Origin: CAVPMN01 sp963706425
GTDB taxonomy: Bacteria; Actinomycetota; Acidimicrobiia; Acidimicrobiales; Acidimicrobilacustridaceae
Direction of reading: 5' to 3'
Length of the DNA: 5,776 nt
NCBI GenBank assembly: GCA_963706425.1
Contig: CAVPMN010000010.1
Span: forward strand, 1-5,776
Shown one piece after another: positions 1 to 4,904 of this stretch. Positions within the stretch are counted from its first letter, which is position 1. Each line of letters begins with the position of its first letter. The notes beneath the pieces are model-generated. The model was not told the DNA's origin. It saw only the letters and a list, made by a program, of their open reading frames with translations, and made no database searches. The position numbers were made by a program, and so were the translations under genes.

Positions 1-56
1 GGGCCCGGGTGCCGGCGCTGCGGAAGGTGCGTGGTGGGCCGAGCGACGCCGCCTGA
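1..56 (+). CDS. Possible C-terminal fragment of an upstream plus-strand gene
   Basis: One plus-strand frame is open from the window edge (codons from base 3) and stops at TGA 54-56. It gives a basic, alanine/glycine-rich tail containing ALRKVRGGPSDAA. No domain can be recognised in 17 residues. The only support is layout: a stop here, followed 5 nt later by a strong hairpin and then by the stop of the convergent fni gene at 129, is what a tail-to-tail gene pair would show. It could equally be non-coding sequence. Confidence 0.2.
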   Translation, partial: ARVPALRKVRGGPSDAA

Positions 57-61
57 CCTCG

Positions 62-110
62 GTTCTGGCGTCCGTCCATGTCGGTGGGCGCCACCGATGG
101 ACGCCAGAAC
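62..110. terminator. Long inverted repeat, probable (bidirectional) transcription terminator
   Basis: A perfect 12-bp outer stem pairs GTTCTGGCGTCC (62-73) with GGACGCCAGAAC (99-110). Inside it, TCGGTGG (81-87) pairs with CCACCGA (91-97) around a 3-nt GCG loop. The left arm carries a 7-nt bulge and the right arm one unpaired base. The structure lies 18 nt beyond the fni stop codon and, on the other side, 5 nt after a possible plus-strand stop at 56. No T-tract follows on either strand, so it is not a classical intrinsic terminator; U-less hairpins are common behind high-GC actinobacterial genes. The terminator role is inferred from position and stem strength. Confidence 0.65.
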
Positions 111-128
111 GGGATCAGTTCAGCTTGG

Positions 129-1193
129 TCAGAGCAAGTGTCGCTGGCGAGCCCACTCGAGGGTGAACCCGGTGACCACCGGCGGCTGATGGCGCAGGTC
201 GTCGATGCGGCCCGCACCGCTCAGCAACAAGGCCATGCGCAACTCGTCGATGAGCTGCTCGAGCGAGCGGACCAGCTCGGCGACACGCCGGGTGGCCGGC
301 TCGATCGCCAGCCGACCGACGCCCACCGCGGGGCGCCCAGCGCCAGGGCCTTGGCCACGTCGAGCCCGTTGCGCACCCCGCCGGTGGCCACCACCGGCAG
401 CCGGGTGTCGCGCACCTCGAGCAACGAGGCAGCGGGGGGACACCCAGTTGCCGAACACCCCGCCCCGGCGGTGCCCGCGCGATCGGAGTTGGCTTCGGCC
501 CGGGTGGCTTCGATGCGGGCGAAGTTGGCGCCACCTGCGCCGCCCACGTCGATGCCGGCCACCCGAGTCGGCCAACAACTCGGCCGTCTCGCGGGTCATG
601 CCGGCGCCGGTCTCCTTCACGAGCACCGGTACGGGCGAGGCGGCCACCGCCGCGCCGATGGCGGCGGCCAGGTCGGCCGTGTTGCGATCGCCCTCGGGTT
701 GCACCAACTCCTGCACGACGTTGAGGTGGATCGACAGCACGTCGCGCGCCACGATGTCGATCACGGTGATGAGGTCGTCGGCCGACAGCGGCGGCTGATT
801 GCACTGGGCAACCAGTTGGCAGGCGCCGATGTTGGCCAGCACGGGCACGTGGGGCGCCCGGCGGCGTACGGCCGGCCAACGTTGGCCGCAATCGGGCGAT
901 CGAGCGCGGCACGTTGGCTGCCGCACACCGACGGCCAGCCCGAGGCGCTCGGCCGCTTCGCCGAGCACCGTGTTGAGCTCGGTGGCGTCGGGGCGTCCGC
1001 CCGTCATGGGCACGACCACGATGGGCGCCGCCAGGCGGTGACCGAGCAGGGTGGTGCTCAGGTTGACGTCGGCCAGCGACCGCTCCGGCAGCGACGAGGG
1101 CACCAGGTGCACGTCGTCCCATCCGGGATCGGCCAGGCTCTGTGAGCCGGGTGCCAACGCAGCTCGGATGAGCTGCTTGCGATCCGCGATCAC
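129..1193 (-). CDS. fni: Type 2 isopentenyl-diphosphate delta-isomerase (FMN- and NAD(P)H-dependent), frameshifted
   Basis: This enzyme interconverts IPP and DMAPP, the C5 units for carotenoids, quinones and other isoprenoids, on an FMN-containing TIM barrel in the cytoplasm. Motifs in order: N-terminal DRK; LSTTLLG and the FMN-phosphate-region PMTGG (about residues 62-66); GSQRAAL; VLANIG; HLNVVQELVQPEGDR; VKETGAGM; DVGGAGGANFARIE; FGNW; AASLLEV; ATGGVRNGLDVAKALALGA; and a C-terminal helix ending in RQRHLL. These motifs are spread over different frames. Apparent indels lie near 922, 875-900 (this pair compensates), 560, 458-466, 434-439 (a G6 run) and 328-337. The span of about 354 codons matches the family length, so the protein is probably intact in the organism. 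The start is GTG at 1193, with AGGTGG 10 nt upstream. The gene is divergent from the B12-binding regulator and shares the repeat-bearing region 1194-1334 with it. The family call is very secure; the exact sequence is not. Confidence 0.92.
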   Translation of the reverse strand: MIADRKQLIRAALAPGSQSLADPGWDDVHLVPSSLPERSLADVNLSTTLLGHRLAAPIVVVPMTGGRPDATELNTVLGEAAERLGLAVGVRQPTCRARSPDCGQRWPAVRRRAPHVPVLANIGACQLVAQCNQPPLSADDLITVIDIVARDVLSIHLNVVQELVQPEGDRNTADLAAAIGAAVAASPVPVLVKETGAGMTRETAELLADSGGRHRRGRRRWRQLRPHRSHPGRSQLRSRGHRRGGVFGNWVSPRCLVARGARHPAAGGGHRRGAQRARRGQGPGAGRPAVGVGRLAIEPATRRVAELVRSLEQLIDELRMALLLSGAGRIDDLRHQPPVVTGFTLEWARQRHLL

Positions 1194-1203
1194 CTCGGCG
1201 GGT

Positions 1204-1209
1204 CCACCT
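1204..1209 (-). promoter_or_regulatory. Ribosome binding site of fni
   Basis: On the minus strand this reads AGGTGG, 10 nt before the GTG at 1193. It supports that start, which places the conserved DRK motif at residues 4-6 as usual for type 2 isomerases. Confidence 0.55.
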
Positions 1210-1259
1210 ACGCTCTCGAGTGGTCGGCGCGCACCCGACCGGGCATTGCCCTGATCTTT

Positions 1260-1314
1260 TCGTCTCGAGACGGGACATTGCGCTATCTCGTCCCGAGACG
1301 GGACATTCCGCTAT
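1260..1314. repeat. Tandem direct repeat, probable operator of the divergent regulator/fni pair
   Basis: Two 27-nt copies, 1260-1286 and 1288-1314, are identical at 25 positions and offset by 28 nt. The shared core is GAGACGGGACATT (1268-1280 region and 1296-1308 region), followed by one variable base and CGCTAT. Each copy also holds an inverted repeat: CGTCTCGAGACG is a perfect palindrome at 1261-1272, and GTCCCG-AGA-CGGGAC spans 1290-1304. A weaker relative, CGGGCATTGCCCTGAT, sits at 1240-1255. The array lies between the divergent starts of fni (1193) and the HTH/B12 regulator (about 1335). BldC-type single-HTH proteins are known to bind direct repeats head to tail, so autoregulation plus control of fni is a reasonable inference. 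No protein binding can be shown from the sequence. Confidence 0.7.
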
Positions 1315-1330
1315 TTAGTGCTAAGTTACT
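1311..1330 (+). promoter_or_regulatory. A+T-rich candidate promoter core for the regulator
   Basis: The stretch CTATTTAGTGCTAAGTTACT is by far the most A+T-rich 20 bases nearby and directly follows the second repeat copy. TAAGTT (1322-1327) or TATTTA (1312-1317) could act as a -10 element. No good -35 box stands at standard spacing. If TAAGTT were used, transcription would begin close to the TTG at 1335, implying a leaderless or near-leaderless message, in keeping with the absence of a clear Shine-Dalgarno sequence there. This is tentative. Confidence 0.25.
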
Positions 1331-1334
1331 GCCA

Positions 1335-2191
1335 TTGCCTGCGAATGACCACCTGATCAGCCTCGACGAGGCGGCTCGACGGCTCGGCGTGCACTACATG
1401 ACCGTGTACCGCTACGTGCGCACGGGCAGGCTACCGGCGGTCAAGCACGGCGCCGAATGGCGGGTCGACCCGGGCGATCCTGGTGCTGCTGCAGCCCGGC
1501 GGTGGCGGCCGAACCGGGCGCCCGGCGACGCCTCGACTACCCGAGGCGTCTCGAGGACCGGCTCGTCCGCGGCGACGAGGTCGGCGTGTGGACGGTGATC
1601 CAGGGCGCCCTCGCCTCCGGCGTCGATGCCGACGAGCTCTATCTCGAGGTGATCGCCCCTGCCCTGTGGTCGATCGGTGACGGTTGGGCCTCGGGACGGG
1701 TGTCGGTGGCCGAAGAGCACCAGGCTTCGGCTGTCGCGTCGCGGCTGATCGGCGACTCGGGCCGTTGTTCCGCCGGCCGGGCCGCACGAAGGGCACCGTC
1801 GTGGTCGGCGCACCCGCCGGCGATCACCACAGCGTGCCGAGCGCGCTCTTCGCCGACCTGCTCCGCCAGCGGAACCTGGATGTCGTCGACCTCGGCGGCG
1901 ACACCCCGGCCCAGTCGTTCGTCGACACGGCGTCGGGCGCCGACCGTCTGGTCGCCGTCGGGCTGTGCTGACCACCCCCGACAACTGGTCAACGTGCGCG
2001 ACGCCGTGACCGCGCTGCACGGCGCCGTGGCCGTCCCCGTGGTGCTCGGCGGCTCGGCGGCCGACGCCGGCGCGCTGGCCACCACCGGGGCCGACGAGGT
2101 CACCCAGTCTGCGGAGCACGCCGTGGCGCGGTTCGAGCAGTTGGCCGACGACGCGGCCAAGGCCCGGCGGCGCGCCAGTCGCCGAGGCTGA
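1335..2191 (+). CDS. CarH/LitR-like cobalamin-binding, putatively light-responsive transcription regulator with BldC/excisionase-type HTH, frameshifted
   Basis: The N-terminus is a compact HTH of the excisionase/BldC class: LISLDEAARRLGV, HYMTVYRYVRTGRL, then a wing with EWRVDP (about residues 7-45). After a frame change comes a B12-binding four-helix cap: EDRLVRGDEVGVW, ASGVDADEL, APALWSIGDGW and VAEEHQASAV. Trp at 1685-1687 and Glu-His at 1715-1720 are separated by exactly nine residues, giving the W-x9-E-H motif of adenosylcobalamin photoreceptors such as CarH. A Rossmann-type cobalamin domain follows: GTVVVGAPAGDHHSVPSAL, with the likely lower-axial His at 1828-1830 (D-x-H-x-x-P; the usual Gly is Pro), then LDVVDLGGDTPAQSF and VPVVLGGSAADAG. 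Frames change near 1470-1540, 1755 and 1965-1985 (probably two close shifts). The start is unsure: TTG 1335 is in frame with the HTH, but one missing C in ACCACCTGATC would make ATG 1345 the start (MTTLISLDEAA). By family knowledge it would repress in the dark and release DNA in light; that behaviour is inferred. Confidence 0.85.
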
Positions 2192-2261
2192 CGGCACCGC
2201 GCCCGTCTCGTTCATCGTGAACGCGCTTGCCGGAACCACGTGGCGCGACCACCCTGCTGGC

Positions 2262-2858
2262 GTGCTGATCAAGCCGCCCGACGCCTGCCTCGATGACCAC
2301 GAGTGGCGCGACCTGCTGGCGGGCCAGAGGTCGGCCAGCTCATCGTCCCGGTGGTCGACGATCTCCCCGTGGTCGTGCCCACCCACTACGTGTTCGACGG
2401 CACCAACCGCATCGAGCTCCACCTGGCCACCCCCAACCCGGTCTGGAAGGCCATCGGCCCAGGGATCGAGGCGCTCTTCACGGTGACCGGGCCATTCGTC
2501 TACATCCCGTCGAGCTGGGCGCGAGCCCCGGCACGCCGCCAGAGCACGGCGTGCCCACCAGCTACTACGCCGCGGTGGTGGCGCGAGTACACGCCCGGCC
2601 CATCGACGACGACGGGGCGAAGGCGGCGCTGCTCCGCCGCCAGGTGGCTCGCTTCCAGCCCGAGGGTGGGCATGCGCCGATCGAGGATGATGCCCCGCCC
2701 TACGGCCGCATGCTGGGCGCCATCCGAGGTCTCCAGCTCGACATCCGCTCGGTGCAGGCGAAGTTCAAGTTCGGGGGCAACAAGGCGCCCGACCACCAGC
2801 GGGCGATCGCCGAGAAGCTGGCGATCCGCAACGGCCCGGGCGACGCGGCCGCCCGTGA
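2262..2858 (+). CDS. PaiB-like FMN-binding protein (annotated in the family as a negative transcriptional regulator), frameshifted
   Basis: The corrected product is about 199 residues, the usual size of the PaiB/FMN_bind_2 family, which has a split-barrel flavin-binding fold. Motifs in order: LIKPPDACLDDHEWRDLLAG; VGQLIVPV; LPVVVPTHYVFDG; ELHLATPNPVWKAI; GPFVYIPSSW; GVPTSYYAAV; LLRRQVARFQPEGGHAPIED; PPYGRMLGAIRGLQLDI; AKFKFGGNKAPDHQRAIAEKL. Frames change near 2323 (GGGCCAGAGG, probably one missing C) and 2522-2533. A third shift near 2845-2855 would bring TGA 2856-2858 into use; otherwise the frame runs on into the antisense of the next gene. GTG 2262 is chosen because it begins the conserved N-terminus; there is no clear ribosome binding site. 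It follows the B12 regulator by 70 nt on the same strand and may be co-transcribed. Despite the family name, a flavin-dependent enzymatic role is possible. Confidence 0.85.
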
Positions 2859-2861
2859 GCA

Positions 2862-3906
2862 TCAGCTTCGACGGCTCGGGCGATCGTGGGCGGCCGCCAC
2901 CGCCGCCGCCCACGCCTTGCGGGCACCTGCGATGACCGCCCACGGATCCTCGTCGCCGATCGGGCGCACCTCGAAACGATGGGCCCCGGACGACTGTTCA
3001 GCACCCGGACATGGTCGGCCAGCAGATCGAGACCGATCTCCGATCCGGCACACCCGAAACGAGGGTGGCGGTCACCAGCGCGTAGCCGCGTCGGGGGTGG
3101 CCGCATCGACCACGCAGTTGGAGACGTGCACATAGCCGAGCAGCGGCAGTGCGGCCTCGAGTGCATCGACCCCTTCGCCGTTCTCGCGGAAGTGGGCCGT
3201 GTCGAGCGCCGCGGTCACCGACCGGGCGCCGGCATCGCGCGCCGCCGCCACCACGTCGCACAGCTCGTGGGCCGGGCCCACGAGTGCGCCCTTGTACGCG
3301 TTGGGGAACTCGGTGGGTGTCGGCTGGCGGTCGAACGCCATCACCGTGATCTCTGCGTCGGTGTCCGCACCGAGCTCGACGAGCGACCGCACCAAGGCGT
3401 CGCGATGGCGAGCCCGGCGTTGTTGTCCATCCGAGTCGCCAGAGTCGCCGGAGTAGCCAGAGCCGTCGGAGTCGAAGGCGTGTGTCGTCGAACAGCAGCG
3501 GATCGCGCCCCGACATCACACCCACGCGTCGGGCGCCGAGCTCGCCGGCCTCGTCGAGGCAGATGCGGAGGCGGTCGACGGCCCGCCGGCGATGGGCGTC
3601 GTCGGGATGAGCCAGGTCGAAGGGGTGCAGTCCCTCGGCGTTGACCAGTTGGGTCACGTAGGCGCCGAAGGTCACCTCGAGCGGTGCCACCAGATCGCGC
3701 ACCCGGGCCCGCAGGCTGGGATCGAGCAGCCTCGTCACCTCGATGGCGCCGAAGCCCGCCGCGACCACCTGCTCGATGTGGCCCAACAGGTAGTCGGCCG
3801 GCGGGTCGCCGAGAGCGGTGACGCCGGAGTTGCCCGGGCCCGGAAACGCTTGGGCCACCATCACACCGAGCCGGTTGTCGGCCAGCGGTCGAGCCGCATC
3901 GGGCAT
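2862..3906 (-). CDS. Sugar phosphate isomerase/epimerase-like TIM-barrel protein (xylose isomerase-like/AP endonuclease 2 superfamily), frameshifted
   Basis: About 348 residues. The N-terminal half is in one frame: VVAAGFGAIEVTRLLDP, VTFGAYVTQLVNAEGLHPFD, and ELGARRVGVMSGRDPLLF. The frame changes near 3485 and continues with LVELGADTDAEITVMAFDRQ, ALDTAHFRENGEG (metal-site Asp/His type) and GYVHVSNCVV. It changes again near 3080 to give AGDRHPRFGCAGSEIGLDLL, and near 2981-2990 (GGGCCCC run) to give FEVRPIGDEDPWAVIAGARKAW before TGA at 2862-2864. The superfamily includes hydroxypyruvate, tagatose and inosose isomerases/dehydratases; substrate is not deducible. Two oddities: the glutamate usually found before the DR of the central strand appears to be Met (ITVMAFDR), and a Gly/Ser/Asp-rich loop is inserted at 3430-3480. 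The start ATG 3906 has an excellent GAGGAG 9 nt upstream. It is the third gene of a minus-strand operon and ends 3 nt from the convergent PaiB-like gene. Confidence 0.78.
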
Positions 3907-3911
3907 GTCGC

Positions 3912-4904
3912 TCAGCTCCTCGAAGGGTCGGGGTCGGGTGGGGTGACGGGCGTCAGCGCGGGACGGCCGTCGAGCACCGCCACGATGTTGTCGCAACAGC
4001 AGCGCACCATGGCGGCCCTCGCGGCGGAGGTGGCCGAGCCCAGGTGTGGTGAGAGCACGACCTGGTCGAGCGCCAGCAACCCCGCCTCGACCTGCGGCTC
4101 TCGCTCGAACACGTCGAGCGCCGCACCGGCGATCTCTCCGGCGCGCAGGGCCTCGACCAGGGCGGCCTCGTCGACGAGCGGGCCGCGCCCGGTGTTGACG
4201 AGCAGGGCCGTCGGCTTCATCCGCCGCAGCGCGGCGGCGTCGACCAGATGGCGGCTGCTCTCGTTGAGCGGCGCGTGCAGCGACACGATGTCGGCGGTCT
4301 CGAACAACTCGTCGAGCTCGACGAAGGTGGCCCCGGTGTCGGCCTCAGCCGATCGATCGCGATGGCGGTTGTGGTAGCGCACGTCCATGGCGAAGCCGGA
4401 GGCTCGCCGAGCAACCGCCCCGCCGATCTTCCCGAGGCCGACGATGCCGAGGGTGGCCCCGTGGACGGGTAGACCGAGCAGCTGCGTCGGGCTCCAGCCC
4501 TCCCACCGGCCGGATCGCACGAGCCGGTCGCCCTCGCCCACTCGACGCGCCGCGGCGAGCAGCAGCGCCCAGGTGAGATCGGCGGTGGCCTCCGTGAGCA
4601 CGTCGGGCGTGTTGGTCACCACCACCCCGCGGTCGGTGGCGGCCTGCACGTCGATGTTGTCGTAGCCGACTGCCAGGTTCGCCACCACGCGCAGCTGCGG
4701 CGCGGCGTCGAGCAGGTCGTCGTCGATGCGCTCGGTCAGCATGCACAGCAGGGCATCGGCCTCGCGGACTCGGCGCAGCAGCTCCTCGCGAGGCGGGGGC
4801 TGGTCGACGGTGTGCTGGTCGACGTGCAGACCGGCCGCCTCGAGCGGCGCCGTGCCGGGGGCCGGCAGCGGACGAGTCACGTAGACCCGCGCGGTCCATC
4901 GCAT
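3912..4904 (-). CDS. D-isomer-specific 2-hydroxyacid dehydrogenase (glyoxylate/hydroxypyruvate reductase type)
   Basis: A 330-residue protein, full length for the family and the only gene here readable in a single frame. It should reduce glyoxylate or hydroxypyruvate (or a related 2-keto acid) with NAD(P)H in the cytosol. The N-terminal part of the substrate domain has AVGYDNIDVQAATDRGV (about 78-94) and VTNTPDVLTEATADLTWALL. The Rossmann domain has LGIVGLGKIGGAVARR with the GxGxxG at 156-161. After the second strand comes YHNRHRDRS (177-185); basic residues in place of the usual acidic one favour NADPH over NADH. Catalytic residues are Arg240 (in VNTGRGPLVDE), Glu269 (in DVFEREP) and His287 (in SPHLGSAT). 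ATG 4904 begins MRWTARVYVTRPLP and overlaps the stop of the S-component gene by one base (TGATG), implying translational coupling. A phosphoglycerate dehydrogenase role is unlikely, because no C-terminal regulatory domain is present. Confidence 0.93.
   Translation of the reverse strand: MRWTARVYVTRPLPAPGTAPLEAAGLHVDQHTVDQPPPREELLRRVREADALLCMLTERIDDDLLDAAPQLRVVANLAVGYDNIDVQAATDRGVVVTNTPDVLTEATADLTWALLLAAARRVGEGDRLVRSGRWEGWSPTQLLGLPVHGATLGIVGLGKIGGAVARRASGFAMDVRYHNRHRDRSAEADTGATFVELDELFETADIVSLHAPLNESSRHLVDAAALRRMKPTALLVNTGRGPLVDEAALVEALRAGEIAGAALDVFEREPQVEAGLLALDQVVLSPHLGSATSAARAAMVRCCCDNIVAVLDGRPALTPVTPPDPDPSRS
3916..3921 (-). promoter_or_regulatory. Ribosome binding site of the TIM-barrel gene, inside the end of the dehydrogenase gene
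   Basis: On the minus strand this reads GAGGAG, 9 nt before ATG 3906. It lies within the last sense codons of the upstream dehydrogenase (Arg-Ser-stop, TGA at 3914-3912). This settles the start at 3906 and indicates translation in the same transcript. Confidence 0.75.

Noticed and set aside
78..1145. Long open plus-strand frame of 355 codons opposite fni
   Set aside because: It is a high-GC antisense shadow: composition is Arg/His/Gly-rich without any family motif, whereas the minus strand carries the complete series of isomerase motifs.
1260..1314. CRISPR array or phage attachment site
   Set aside because: Only two adjacent copies with a 1-nt gap and no spacers, no cas genes, no integrase or tRNA nearby. 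The position between divergent genes fits operators.
1194..1334. Cobalamin riboswitch in front of the B12-binding regulator
   Set aside because: The region is too short and I see no B12-box-like sequence or extended stem architecture. The cobalamin link is in the protein.
1278..1334. TTG 1278 as the start of the regulator
   Set aside because: It would translate across the second operator-like repeat copy and add 19 residues with no resemblance to HTH proteins of this class; TTG 1335 or ATG 1345 directly before the HTH is more sensible.
129..3906. Block of pseudogenes (genomic decay)
   Set aside because: Catalytic and structural motifs are preserved on both sides of every shift, several shifts compensate each other, and unrelated genes are hit equally, which points to sequencing indels.
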